Origin: Chryseobacterium sp. POL2 | GTDB taxonomy: Bacteria; Bacteroidota; Bacteroidia; Flavobacteriales; Weeksellaceae | Direction: 5' to 3' | DNA: 64,000 bases | Assembly: GCF_011058315.1 (NCBI RefSeq) | Contig: NZ_CP049298.1 | Location: 2,604,001-2,668,000, forward strand | Shown: one piece after another, positions 15,053-24,477 of the stretch | How the letters are laid out: every line of letters starts with the position of its first letter | How positions within the stretch are numbered: position 1 is the first letter of the stretch | Position numbers and translations under genes: made by a program | The notes under the pieces: model-generated | What the model saw: the letters and a program-made list of their open reading frames with translations, nothing else | Told to the model about the DNA's origin: nothing | Database searches by the model: none

Positions 15053-18000
15053 ATGAAAAAAAACTTTTGTAGACTAGGCCATTTTCGATTGGGTCTAGGC
15101 TTCGCCTTGCTCGTCTCGGGTATGGCATTTGGCCAGATGCGCAGCATCAGTGGCAGTGTGATGGATCGTGACAGGCCTTTATCGGGTGTTACGGTAAGAC
15201 AAAAAGGAACGGAGCTAATTGCTGTAACCGACAAAGAAGGTAGGTTCCAAATAGAGGTTAATGGCAGTGATGCCGTACTGGAGTTTGAACATCCCGACTA
15301 TGAGCAGGTAAGTGAGCGCATAGGACAGGAGAACCGCATTAAGGTGTTGCTGTCTAAAGCGATAAATAAGATAGAGGAAGTATTGATTAATGCGGGCTAC
15401 TACACTGTAAAAGACAAAGAACGGACGGGTAGTATTGCTAAGGTCACCGCAAAGGACATCGAGAACCAACCTGTAACCAATGTGTTGTCGGCAATCCAAG
15501 GTCGCGCATCTGGCGTTAATATAGTCCAGAGTAGTGGTGTGCCAGGGAGTAATTTTGATGTTCAGATAAGGGGGCAAAATAGTTTGCGTACTTTGTCTAA
15601 TAGTGGTATTAATGGTAGTGCTCCTTTGTATGTTGTAGATGGGGTGCCTTTAGGAAGCGATACCTCTACCTTATCGACAGCTTCTCTATTACCAACAAAA
15701 AGTATAAACCCGCTTAACACTATAAACCCCGATGATATAGCTTCGATAGAGATCCTTAAAGATGCCGATGCCACGGCTATATATGGCTCTAGGGGAGCAA
15801 ATGGGGTGGTGCTAATAACGACAAAAAAAGGACGGTCGGGAAGCCCTAGATTGGTGGTAAATACGTCTTACGGTTTTAGTCAGTCGCTTTCTAATCTCAA
15901 TATGATGAATACCGAGCAATACCTCAAGGTTCGGCGTAAAGCGTTTGCAAACGATGGCATTTCCACGTATCCCACCACAGCATACGATATTAATGGAATT
16001 TGGGATCCCAAGCGCTATACCGATTGGAAAAAAACACTCATAGGGCATACGGCAGATTATACAGATACCCGTTTTTCTTTAAGCGGAGGTAGCGAGCAGT
16101 TGACGTTTTTAGTAAGTGGTTCTAACAATGTACAACACACTGTTTTTGGCAAAGATTTTAAATATGTAGATAATAATATATCCAGTAGTTTGGCGTATAA
16201 ATCTGCCGATGGTAAATTGGTGCTTAATCTAAGTAACCGCTATTCTAATCAGCAAAATAATATTCCACAATCTGATATTACAACTCAAGCTTATTTCTTA
16301 TCACCTAATGCTCCAGCTTTATATCATCAAAATGGGAGTCTAAATTGGGAGAACAATACGTTTTCTAATCCTATTGCAGCTTACGAAGCTACATATTCAT
16401 ATAATAATCGTCAGTTTTTAAATAGTTTCAATGTTGGATATGAACCGGTTAAAAATCTTAAACTAAAACTTAATGGTGGATATAATTATACGGTTTTTCA
16501 AGAGTTATTGCTTAAGCCAAATACGATGTATAACCCATCTATAGCTTTAGGGCAATCCAGTGCCAATTCTTCGGCAAGTAAACGAAATCAAAATAAAAAT
16601 TCTTTTATTGTAGAGCCTCAAGTTGAGTGGTTGTTTGCAAAAAATAATCACAAGGTAGATGTGTTAGTTGGGGGCTCTCTTCAAAAAGATTCAAACAGCC
16701 AAGGTTCAATTAGTGGGTTGGGTTTCGAGAGTAATGCATTTATTACAAATATAGGTGCTGCAACTACGAAAAATATTCAGGATCAGATAACAGTCGATTA
16801 TAAATATGCAGCGGTGTTTAGCCGATTCAATTACCATTATAAGGATCGTTATTTTCTTAATGTTACAGCTCGTAGAGATGGTAGTAGTCGTTTTGGACCA
16901 GATAAGCGGTATGCTAATTTTGGTGCGGTTGGCGCTGCTTGGATTTTTTCTGAGGAGGCATGGCTGAAAAATCAACACTACTTATCTTATGGAAAACTAA
17001 GGGCTAGCTTTGGCACATCGGGTAGTGATAATATTGGCGATTATCAATATTTAGATTCTTATACGGTGTCGTCTTTGGCTTATAATAATATTACAGGGCT
17101 ATCACCCATGCGTTTGTTTAATCCTAATTACAGTTGGGAGAAAACCAATAAACTGGAAGCTGCTTTGGAATTAGGCTTTTTCCAAAATCGTATTAATTTC
17201 AATTTATCATGGTATCGCAATCGATCTGGTAATCAGTTAGTAGGATATCAGTTGCCGTCCATTACAGGGTTTACAAGTGTAGTTGCTAATTTGGATGCTG
17301 TAGTACAAAATCAGGGTTGGGAAATAGAGCTTTCCTCAGAGCCAATTATTGGAGATAAATTTAAATGGAGTAGTAGTTTTAATTTAAGTTTTCCATCGAA
17401 TAAGTTAATCGCTTTTCCAGGTATAGAAGGTTCTACTTACTCTAACAATTATATCGTTGGTAAGTCACTTAATATTGTTAAGCTTTATCAGTTCGAAGGT
17501 ATCGATCCTACTACAGGTCTCTATACGTTTACAGATTTTAATAAGGATGGTAAGATTTCGTCTCCCAATGATAATAAGGCGGTAGAAAATATTGGGGTTC
17601 GGTTTTTTGGAGGATGGTCCAATAATCTAAAATTTAAAAATTGGAATATATCTTTTCTATTTCAGTTTGTAAAACAAAAGAATCGCAATTATAATTATAT
17701 TATGCCTTTGCCTGGTAGTATGAATAATTTACCTGTAGAACTACTAGATGTTTGGTCGTCAGATAATCCATCGGGGCAATATATGCCCTATACAAGCATT
17801 AGTAAGCCTGCTTTTACTTATTTTAGAGCAAGTACCGCAACCGTATCAGACGCATCATATATTAGGCTAAAAAATATACAAGTTGCCTATAACATCCCTC
17901 TAGAAAGTAGATTTGTTAACAACGTTAAAATTTATTTCCAAGGGCAAAATCTACTCACTTTTACAAAGTATTTTGGGATAGATCCCGAGTTTCAATTCAT

Positions 18001-18055
18001 AGGATTTGCTCCTCCAGTTCGTACTTATTCTTTCGGTACTCAGTTTAACTTTTAA
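15053..18055 (+). CDS. SusC/RagA-family TonB-linked outer-membrane receptor
   Basis: A 1000-residue TonB-dependent transporter. It has a signal peptide ending near AFGQ (residue 28), a carboxypeptidase-regulatory-like domain (SGSVMDRDRPLSGVTVRQKG), then a plug domain with LYVVDGVPLG and IEILKDADATAIYGSRGANG (signature about residues 235-255), followed by the 22-strand barrel ending in Phe. It imports a ligand captured by the SusD partner in the outer membrane. SusD follows after 12 bases and an S9 peptidase directly after that, which points to peptides rather than glycans as the ligand, but this is inference. A leader hairpin and a heptamer array lie upstream. Confidence 0.95.
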   Translation: MKKNFCRLGHFRLGLGFALLVSGMAFGQMRSISGSVMDRDRPLSGVTVRQKGTELIAVTDKEGRFQIEVNGSDAVLEFEHPDYEQVSERIGQENRIKVLLSKAINKIEEVLINAGYYTVKDKERTGSIAKVTAKDIENQPVTNVLSAIQGRASGVNIVQSSGVPGSNFDVQIRGQNSLRTLSNSGINGSAPLYVVDGVPLGSDTSTLSTASLLPTKSINPLNTINPDDIASIEILKDADATAIYGSRGANGVVLITTKKGRSGSPRLVVNTSYGFSQSLSNLNMMNTEQYLKVRRKAFANDGISTYPTTAYDINGIWDPKRYTDWKKTLIGHTADYTDTRFSLSGGSEQLTFLVSGSNNVQHTVFGKDFKYVDNNISSSLAYKSADGKLVLNLSNRYSNQQNNIPQSDITTQAYFLSPNAPALYHQNGSLNWENNTFSNPIAAYEATYSYNNRQFLNSFNVGYEPVKNLKLKLNGGYNYTVFQELLLKPNTMYNPSIALGQSSANSSASKRNQNKNSFIVEPQVEWLFAKNNHKVDVLVGGSLQKDSNSQGSISGLGFESNAFITNIGAATTKNIQDQITVDYKYAAVFSRFNYHYKDRYFLNVTARRDGSSRFGPDKRYANFGAVGAAWIFSEEAWLKNQHYLSYGKLRASFGTSGSDNIGDYQYLDSYTVSSLAYNNITGLSPMRLFNPNYSWEKTNKLEAALELGFFQNRINFNLSWYRNRSGNQLVGYQLPSITGFTSVVANLDAVVQNQGWEIELSSEPIIGDKFKWSSSFNLSFPSNKLIAFPGIEGSTYSNNYIVGKSLNIVKLYQFEGIDPTTGLYTFTDFNKDGKISSPNDNKAVENIGVRFFGGWSNNLKFKNWNISFLFQFVKQKNRNYNYIMPLPGSMNNLPVELLDVWSSDNPSGQYMPYTSISKPAFTYFRASTATVSDASYIRLKNIQVAYNIPLESRFVNNVKIYFQGQNLLTFTKYFGIDPEFQFIGFAPPVRTYSFGTQFNF

Positions 18056-18067
18056 TTTTTACCTATT

Positions 18068-19438
18068 ATGAAAATACTATCAATAATTACAATAGTTATT
18101 CTAATGATATTGTGTTCTGTGCTTTCGTGCGATAAATTAGTAGATGTAGATGTTCCACAAAATCAAATGGATAAATCTACAGTGTTCGAAAATAATCAAA
18201 CGGCTTATGCTGCATTAAGTAGTCTATATGCCGATTTGCAAAAAAACTCACCTCTTGCAGGGGACAAAATAGCGCCATTTTTAAGCGTTTATACCGATGA
18301 CCTTATATCGTATTCTCAAAATACCCCCAACTCTACTTATGATCTTTATACTAATTTGTTAATCGATACCAATGATTCGGTTTATACAATTTGGTCAGCT
18401 GCTTGGCAACAAATTTATTTAGCGAATTCTATTCTAGAGTCGCTAGAAAAATCAACCTCACTTAGCCAAGATGTACACGATAATATTATGGGCGAAACAC
18501 TTTTTATTCGTTCTTTAGTTTATTTTTATTTAAATCAAGTTTATGGTGATATCCCTTATATTACGTCTACAAATTATACGATTAATATGTCGTTATCTAA
18601 ACGACCTGAAACCGAATTATTAGAGCTTATTCGTTTAGATTTTCAAAAAGCGGCCTCATTGCTAAAAGATGATTACAGAAATGCCGAACGTCTTTATCCA
18701 AATAAAAAAGTGGTAGCGTTAATGTTGGCAAAAGTTGCTATACTTCAAAAAAAATGGTCTGTTGCGGAAGTTTTTTTGAACGATGTACTTAATTTTTCAT
18801 TGTATCAACCAGAAAAAGATATTAAGAAAGTATTTCTCAAATCTGGGAAGCATATTTTATGGCAGTTAAAACCACTAAAAGAAGGTGTTCCAACACCAGA
18901 AGGGAGTCTCTATTATTTTAATAATGCAGCGCCTACCTTATATTCGTTATCGCCTGATCTTGTTGGTCAGTTTACAGATATGGATCTTAGAAAAGTAAAC
19001 TGGATTACTGCAGTGTCTTCTAATTCTAATACATGGTACCGTTCGTCTAAGTATAAAAATTTGTCGGCAAATACAGATGAGTATTCTATTATTTTTAGGA
19101 TAGATGAGGCTTATCTTCTAATGGCAGAAACGCTAATTCGGCAAGGCCGCAGCCTAGAGGCTATCCCTTTTATTAATGTATCTCGTAAAAGAGCTGGTTT
19201 AGCTGGATTGTCGGGCGTTTATTCCTCAGATAATCTGATGCTAGAATTAGCATTAGAATACCGTAGGGAGTTTTTTGTAGAACAAGGGCATCGGTTTTTT
19301 GATTTAAAGAGATTGGGGCTTTTAAGTCTTTTAAGTGCGAATAAGCCCAATTGGAAAAGTCATAACCAATTATGGCCTATTCCTCAACGTGATATATTGT
19401 TAAATCGAAATCTCAACCCTCAAAACGATGGTTACTAG
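18068..19438 (+). CDS. SusD/RagB-family ligand-binding lipoprotein
   Basis: A 456-residue lipoprotein with the lipobox ending at Cys21 (CSVLSC), placed on the outer membrane as the lid of the SusC transporter. Helical TPR-like segments cover the middle, and the C-terminal RagB/SusD region has the EYRREFFVEQGHRFFDLKRL signature and ends with LWPIPQRDILLN. Length is slightly below the family average. It is preceded by SusC and its TAG is immediately followed by the ATG of the peptidase gene, so all three are cotranscribed. Confidence 0.93.
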   Translation: MKILSIITIVILMILCSVLSCDKLVDVDVPQNQMDKSTVFENNQTAYAALSSLYADLQKNSPLAGDKIAPFLSVYTDDLISYSQNTPNSTYDLYTNLLIDTNDSVYTIWSAAWQQIYLANSILESLEKSTSLSQDVHDNIMGETLFIRSLVYFYLNQVYGDIPYITSTNYTINMSLSKRPETELLELIRLDFQKAASLLKDDYRNAERLYPNKKVVALMLAKVAILQKKWSVAEVFLNDVLNFSLYQPEKDIKKVFLKSGKHILWQLKPLKEGVPTPEGSLYYFNNAAPTLYSLSPDLVGQFTDMDLRKVNWITAVSSNSNTWYRSSKYKNLSANTDEYSIIFRIDEAYLLMAETLIRQGRSLEAIPFINVSRKRAGLAGLSGVYSSDNLMLELALEYRREFFVEQGHRFFDLKRLGLLSLLSANKPNWKSHNQLWPIPQRDILLNRNLNPQNDGY

Positions 19439-21892
19439 ATGAAAAATACTTTTCTTTTGTTCTTGTTTCTTTTATCGGCAAAATTTGGTTGTCAGATTGT
19501 TAAGGATTCTTCCCAGTCGAAAGCCTCTATTTATTATGATGTTAAAATAATAGCGTCCTCTTATAATAAGCAATGGTTGGCTTATAGACCATTGTATCTT
19601 CTTAATAATGATACTATTGTGATAAAAAATACTCATAGCCATACTATGCCTTCTTTACGATTTGTAGGTTTTAAGGAGAATAGTTTTTTTATTCAAGATA
19701 AGGCCATTCTTCTTTGTGATCAGAAGAGGGTAAGGTACCAAGATTTATATTCTAACCTGACTGTGGAATATAATTCGGTTAAAAAGGTCGGTGGTATCGC
19801 CAGTCAAGGCTTGTATTATATTTTGGATGACTCCAATAATTTGACTGTTTATAATGCTTTATCTAAACGGATTTTGGTGTTGTCGGGAGTTGTAGATCTC
19901 ATTTACAATGAGGAAAATGAGCAACTTTTTGTTCATCAGAATAAGGCTGGGAATAATCAAATTGCTAAGCTTGTAGGGACTCGTTTTGTTCAATTGTACT
20001 CTACAACAAAAGAGATAGTGGATTGGGAGTATCTTAGTAACGCTGACAAATTACTCATTACAGAGATCGATGCTGATAAAAAGGCTGTTATTGTATTATG
20101 TATTTATGATAAAACATTTATGCGTTTGCCTTTTGGTTTTGGAGTGGATGAAGATTTAATGATGTCCGCATTAGCGAATCAATCGGGATTATTGCTAAAA
20201 AAAATGATTAAAAATCCTAAAATGGAGGTTGCTGAGGTGTGGTATGCCAATAAAGTTAATTTGACGGAGTTTGATAAAAAACATCAACAGAGGGTGGAGT
20301 ATTATATTTGGAGGTTTGCCTCTAACGATTTAAAACCTGTTCCTATCAATGATTTTTCATTAATCATGCCTTCTAATAATCCTGATTTTCTAATTGCTTT
20401 TAATCCAATCAATGACAATGATAAAATAGATTTTTATTACGATTTAGATTTTAGTCTTTTTAATATCAAAACCTCTTGTTTTCATAAAATTGATAATTTG
20501 AGACAGTCTGAAATGGTTATGTCTTTAGATGGGAAATTTTTGGTTTATAGAAATAAGAAAAATCAGTGGCTTGTATTTAATACGCATACATTTACAACGC
20601 AAGTTATTGATGCTTTTCAAGCAAAGAATCCTGTGTTTAATAGCAATAATAACTGGCTTTTGTTAGAGACTGATAAAGCTATTTTAAAGTATGATTTAGT
20701 TAGAAACGAGTTGTCGGTTTTCAGTTCTAATGTAGATAATGCACAAATAGTTAATAGAAAAAAAGAAAGTCTAACAAGTGTTTCTAATTACAGGATTTAT
20801 AATTCGACGCTTATTTCAGATTCTGAAATTCTTTTTGAAGAGAAAGATAATAATAGTAATTTAACATCTTATAGCTTATGGAAAAATGGGATTTTGCGTC
20901 CTCTTATTTTACCTACACCTAATAAGATTTCGGATTTTATATATGATAAACACTTTAATAGGATAGTATCAGTACAAGAAAATTATAATACCTCGCCTTA
21001 TATTTCATTGCTTGATATCAAAAGTAAAAAAGAAGATATTGTTTTTAATAAACCGTCAAAATATTCCATTGATAGACATGTAGTAAATTATTTGAGTGTT
21101 GATAATAAACCACTGAAAGGCGTTTTGTATTATCCTTTAGGCTATGATGAAACAAAACGATATCCAATGGTAGTTCATATTTATGAGCGACAATTTACAA
21201 AGTCAAACACCTATGTGTATCCAGGTTTGGGGTTGAGAGCCCCCTTAGGCTTCGATTTGTATGCTTTGCTTAGAGAAGGTTATTTTGTTTTCTTTCCAGA
21301 TGTTATTCCAGAGTCTATTGGTGCTGGTCTTTCGGCACTTTATTGTGTGAATAATGCTTTGGATGCTGTTAAGAATATTAAGACTATAGATACGAACAAA
21401 ATTGGTCTTATTGGTCATTCATTTGGGGGTTACGAAGTCGATTTTATTGCAACGCATTCTACTCGTTTTGCAGCGTATATTTCGGGGGCAGGGCATAGCG
21501 ATATTATTAAAGCTTACTATTCGTATAACTTCAATAGGGCATATGCTTTTCAATTCGAATCGGGTATCTATAATATGCCTTATCCCTTTCATGTAAATAA
21601 GCAATTGTATATCAAAAATAATCCTATTTATTATGCAGACAAGGTTACTGCTCCAATATTGTTGTGGTCGGGTAAAAATGATAAAAATGTGCCATGGGAA
21701 CACAGCCTGTCGTTTTTTATGGCATTAAAAAGGAACAATAAAAAAACAATTGCTCTCTTTTTTCCAGGAAAGAATCACGATTTGGGAAATGCTACTATAG
21801 AGTCTCAGGAGCTTTATGTTAAGATGTTAGATTGGTGGGCTTTTTTTTTGAAAGATGAGAAAGATAAAGCTTGGATAAAAAAAATGCTTTAG
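19439..21892 (+). CDS. Secreted S9-family (prolyl oligopeptidase-like) peptidase
   Basis: An 817-residue protein with a signal sequence (residues 1-17; Cys18 could also make it a lipoprotein), a long beta-propeller-like N-terminal part and a C-terminal alpha/beta hydrolase. The nucleophile motif GHSFGGYE, the acid in SGKNDKNVPW and the His in PGKNHDLG form a complete S9 triad. S9 enzymes cut short peptides; its position one base after SusD suggests that peptides taken up by, or presented to, the SusCD pair are trimmed in the periplasm or at the surface. A bidirectional terminator follows. Confidence 0.9.
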   Translation: MKNTFLLFLFLLSAKFGCQIVKDSSQSKASIYYDVKIIASSYNKQWLAYRPLYLLNNDTIVIKNTHSHTMPSLRFVGFKENSFFIQDKAILLCDQKRVRYQDLYSNLTVEYNSVKKVGGIASQGLYYILDDSNNLTVYNALSKRILVLSGVVDLIYNEENEQLFVHQNKAGNNQIAKLVGTRFVQLYSTTKEIVDWEYLSNADKLLITEIDADKKAVIVLCIYDKTFMRLPFGFGVDEDLMMSALANQSGLLLKKMIKNPKMEVAEVWYANKVNLTEFDKKHQQRVEYYIWRFASNDLKPVPINDFSLIMPSNNPDFLIAFNPINDNDKIDFYYDLDFSLFNIKTSCFHKIDNLRQSEMVMSLDGKFLVYRNKKNQWLVFNTHTFTTQVIDAFQAKNPVFNSNNNWLLLETDKAILKYDLVRNELSVFSSNVDNAQIVNRKKESLTSVSNYRIYNSTLISDSEILFEEKDNNSNLTSYSLWKNGILRPLILPTPNKISDFIYDKHFNRIVSVQENYNTSPYISLLDIKSKKEDIVFNKPSKYSIDRHVVNYLSVDNKPLKGVLYYPLGYDETKRYPMVVHIYERQFTKSNTYVYPGLGLRAPLGFDLYALLREGYFVFFPDVIPESIGAGLSALYCVNNALDAVKNIKTIDTNKIGLIGHSFGGYEVDFIATHSTRFAAYISGAGHSDIIKAYYSYNFNRAYAFQFESGIYNMPYPFHVNKQLYIKNNPIYYADKVTAPILLWSGKNDKNVPWEHSLSFFMALKRNNKKTIALFFPGKNHDLGNATIESQELYVKMLDWWAFFLKDEKDKAWIKKML

Positions 21893-21894
21893 AA

Positions 21895-21916
21895 AAGGAT
21901 GCCTTTTGGCATCCTT
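21895..21916. terminator. Bidirectional hairpin between convergent genes
   Basis: AAGGATGCC-tttt-GGCATCCTT, a 9-bp perfect stem, lies between the stop of the S9 peptidase (+) and the stop of the DUF6520 gene (-). A-rich sequence on one side and AATTTT on the other allow it to serve both directions. Confidence 0.75.
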
Positions 21917-21920
21917 AATT

Positions 21921-22184
21921 TTAGGGTTCAGATAATTCTTGGCCACACATTGTAGCTTCGGATTCGTCAAGAGCAAATAAATGTTTGCTACTGTCTTGGC
22001 TCCATGTACATACAGGCCCAGGATCAGTACTACAACGCTGGCTTGTTTTTATACATTTGCCAGTTGTGGAATCAACTACATAAGCATCTACAATCGCTTT
22101 TGGACTTTTCTTAGATGCTTGACTTGCCAATGCAGCGGTTGTTCCAATTAATAAAACAACTGCTGGAATAATAAATCGCTTCAT
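21921..22184 (-). CDS. DUF6520-family small secreted protein
   Basis: An 87-residue protein with an N-terminal signal peptide (KRFIIPAVVLLIGTTAALAS), followed by a short mature chain with four Cys (GKCIKTSQRC, GPVC, TMCG). Length and layout match DUF6520, a Bacteroidota family of unknown function. It is the last gene of a minus-strand operon behind a MauE-like membrane protein, 11 bases away. Four cysteines next to a redox-type membrane protein suggest that the mature peptide carries disulfides made by that partner; this is inference. Confidence 0.85.
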   Translation of the reverse strand: MKRFIIPAVVLLIGTTAALASQASKKSPKAIVDAYVVDSTTGKCIKTSQRCSTDPGPVCTWSQDSSKHLFALDESEATMCGQELSEP

Positions 22185-22195
22185 AATACGTGATT

Positions 22196-23767
22196 TTAGT
22201 TTTGCCTACTCTTTGTAAGGTTTTCGGCTTCCCCTTTATTTATTTTTTTTATCATGCGATCGACAAAATGATAGCGGAACAACTGTCGATCTACTATGAT
22301 GTACAAATACTTATTTTGTAATTGTATACTTTTTATGGTACTGTTTTTAGTGGGTTTGGCAATATAGATACTGCCAAGGTATTCTTGTTGTAGGATAGAG
22401 TAGAAATCAATTACAAAAGAATTAGCCCATTGCTTCTTCGATTCATGTCGGCCTCTTAAGTATGATTGTATGCATATTGTTCCATTATTAACTGAGCTTT
22501 TTCCATTAACTTTCGGTGGTGGACTAACCATTTTAGATAAGCCATTGCTTAGTTTTTTACTTTTTACTGTTGTTATTGTACTAATGCTTATGGTATTATA
22601 TCTTTGTATATTCTGTAGATTTTTATCAGTTACAAGAAAATTATTTCTGTAATAGTATACATAAACTATTTTTTTATTTCTATTGTCAATCAAAATATTC
22701 CCGTCCACATCAAAAACGCCATCACTTTGTTTTTCTAAAATATTTGATTTAAGTTCTATTTGAGGTAATGAATCTATGTGCAAAGTAGCAAGGGTGTAAG
22801 CTTGGTTCTGCCTGCTCTGGGTTCTTAAAACAAAATTTAGACTGTCTATGTTAATTAATTGATTAAAATATCCATTTTTATAACTGATAGTATTAACTTT
22901 TGATTCTCCCAGATTTCCACGATATATTATAGGTATTGTGCCATCATATAAATAGTAAAAAGGAGGATTTGTAGATAATTGTAACTTTTTAAAGGGAAGA
23001 TTTATGTAGTCAGGCTTTATAATTAGTTTTTTTATTTTAGTCGTTTTGGTATTTAATGTATATAGCACAAGAGGTGTTGTGATATTGCCTAGAATTACGT
23101 TATCTTTAAATATACCAATTATGTAGTAAGAATCAATTTTTAGATTATAAGTTGTATTGAGTATAGCTCCATGAGGTATAAATCTTCGCGTAAAATTGTT
23201 TTCCTTTTTAATAATGTATTCGGATGAAAAGAACATGCTGATGACTAGTGTTGATGATAGCAAGGTGACTATACTAAGCTTAGTAGCTAGCCATATTCTG
23301 CTTCTTTTTAACATTCGTCGCTCTTTTATTTCATCTATTTGTGATTTTTCGATTTTGAGCTTATGTTGGGCCATAATAGCATAAAGAGTAAGTAGTACAC
23401 AGGCTGTATTAAAGATGAGGTGCTCTGTCCATCCCATTTTTTCGAGAATGCCACCACAAGAGCAGGGTACAAAATCGCTATAGTTGAGAATAAGGTATAT
23501 GTACACAGTAAAGGCTAGCATTAATCCAAATGATGCATAAAGCCCAGCTGGTCTTGCTTTTGGAATCATTAAAAGAGCAACAATTAGTAGTTCTGCAATT
23601 ATTACCGAATATGATACAAAACCAGCATAGGCACTAAGCAATGGTGATTGTGCAATTTGAACCTGAAAGTTTTCAAAATCCAGAATTTTGCTTATTGCAG
23701 CATAACAAAACAAGAGCATCAGGAATGAAGTCGTTATGTTGATAATGGTTTGTTTAAAGTTTCTCAT
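22196..23767 (-). CDS. MauE/DoxX-like redox membrane protein with propeller-like C-terminal domain
   Basis: A 523-residue protein. Residues 1-140 hold four transmembrane helices of the MauE type, with the redox-type motif PCSCGG (Cys102, Cys104) in the loop between helices 3 and 4. Another membrane segment at about 160-185 leads to a roughly 330-residue extracytoplasmic part made of short strands, resembling 6-bladed propeller proteins of the BF3164/TolB type. MauE helps mature a disulfide-rich subunit of methylamine dehydrogenase; here the obvious client is the DUF6520 protein encoded just downstream. Confidence 0.8.
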   Translation of the reverse strand: MRNFKQTIINITTSFLMLLFCYAAISKILDFENFQVQIAQSPLLSAYAGFVSYSVIIAELLIVALLMIPKARPAGLYASFGLMLAFTVYIYLILNYSDFVPCSCGGILEKMGWTEHLIFNTACVLLTLYAIMAQHKLKIEKSQIDEIKERRMLKRSRIWLATKLSIVTLLSSTLVISMFFSSEYIIKKENNFTRRFIPHGAILNTTYNLKIDSYYIIGIFKDNVILGNITTPLVLYTLNTKTTKIKKLIIKPDYINLPFKKLQLSTNPPFYYLYDGTIPIIYRGNLGESKVNTISYKNGYFNQLINIDSLNFVLRTQSRQNQAYTLATLHIDSLPQIELKSNILEKQSDGVFDVDGNILIDNRNKKIVYVYYYRNNFLVTDKNLQNIQRYNTISISTITTVKSKKLSNGLSKMVSPPPKVNGKSSVNNGTICIQSYLRGRHESKKQWANSFVIDFYSILQQEYLGSIYIAKPTKNSTIKSIQLQNKYLYIIVDRQLFRYHFVDRMIKKINKGEAENLTKSRQN

Positions 23768-23807
23768 TTAATACTATTTTATGTTCGATTGCTATTAGTA
23801 CATATTG

Positions 23808-23987
23808 CTAGCCTTTATGTATGAGTTGCCATAGTACATCTTTGCCCAGGTAAGTTGGCATAATATCGCCTTTTGAGAGAATAATACTCGTGGTGACTAG
23901 GCCTACCACGTGCCATTCGCCACTAAAGGGGCATACTTGGCCAGTAGGAACGATGATGTCGGCTTCTTTATTCTGATTTTTTGGCAT
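23808..23987 (-). CDS. 59-residue microprotein with CPxSGxW...MP...W motif
   Basis: The ATG at 23987 directly follows the TAG of the upstream lipoprotein gene (stop and start abut), and TAG lies at 23808-23810. The product has the motif TGQVCPFSGEWHVVG, then KGDIMPTYLGKDVLWQL. The spacing Cys-Pro-x-(Ser/Thr)-Gly-x-Trp ... Met-Pro ... Trp is one I associate with a small domain seen in secretion-linked proteins of Gram-negative bacteria; the family name is not certain. No signal peptide. The MauE gene starts 40 bases downstream, so it is part of the same operon. Confidence 0.7.
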   Translation of the reverse strand: MPKNQNKEADIIVPTGQVCPFSGEWHVVGLVTTSIILSKGDIMPTYLGKDVLWQLIHKG

Positions 23988-24212
23988 CTATTGTGGTGTC
24001 CGCCATTGTTGGCGGTCTTTTCGGGGTTCTTCATCGTCTGGATCTAGAGCGTTGCTTGTTGAGGTGTTGTCAACAATGCTGTCTTGATGTGGATTTTGCT
24101 TATTGGCCTGCAAGCTTATTGGCAGGTGGTCGTCTTGTTCGGTTTGATTTGGTACGCATGAGATGTTAATGCATAACAAAAGAATGCTAAATATTGAAAG
24201 GATTGTTTTCAT
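23988..24212 (-). CDS. Small lipoprotein
   Basis: A 74-residue protein with a signal sequence and a lipobox ending at Cys19 (LLLCINISC). The mature ~55 residues are hydrophilic and acidic-to-basic without recognisable fold (DPDDEEPRKDRQQW). It is the first gene of the minus-strand operon lipoprotein / microprotein / MauE / DUF6520. Small lipoproteins of this type recur beside DUF6520 genes in my recollection, but no function is known. Confidence 0.7.
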   Translation of the reverse strand: MKTILSIFSILLLCINISCVPNQTEQDDHLPISLQANKQNPHQDSIVDNTSTSNALDPDDEEPRKDRQQWRTPQ

Positions 24213-24477
24213 AATGAGATTTTTAAGATTAATCTCGGTACCGATTGTTCGTAGAATTCTGATTCGAAATTAGTTTCAATGCTTTTGAAAAACAAAGCTT
24301 TAGGGCAATCGTGGAAGTAAATTAAGGTAACTGTGGTTACATAATGACAAGCTATTTTTTATAATATTGAGGCATATTCTATTTTTATGTAAATTGTTCT
24401 AATTATTGTTGGTGGTGTGGGCTGCTAAGAATATGCTAAGGATGGTTATAAAATAAGTTTTGATCTTTTTTTGAGGT

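Noticed and set aside
14836-15234. Minus-strand frames over array 2, like the one at 26933-27235 over array 3, giving Pro-Gln-Ser repeat proteins
   Set aside because: They are translations of the heptamer array (three units make seven codons). The same peptide appears at each array and runs into real genes on the other strand.
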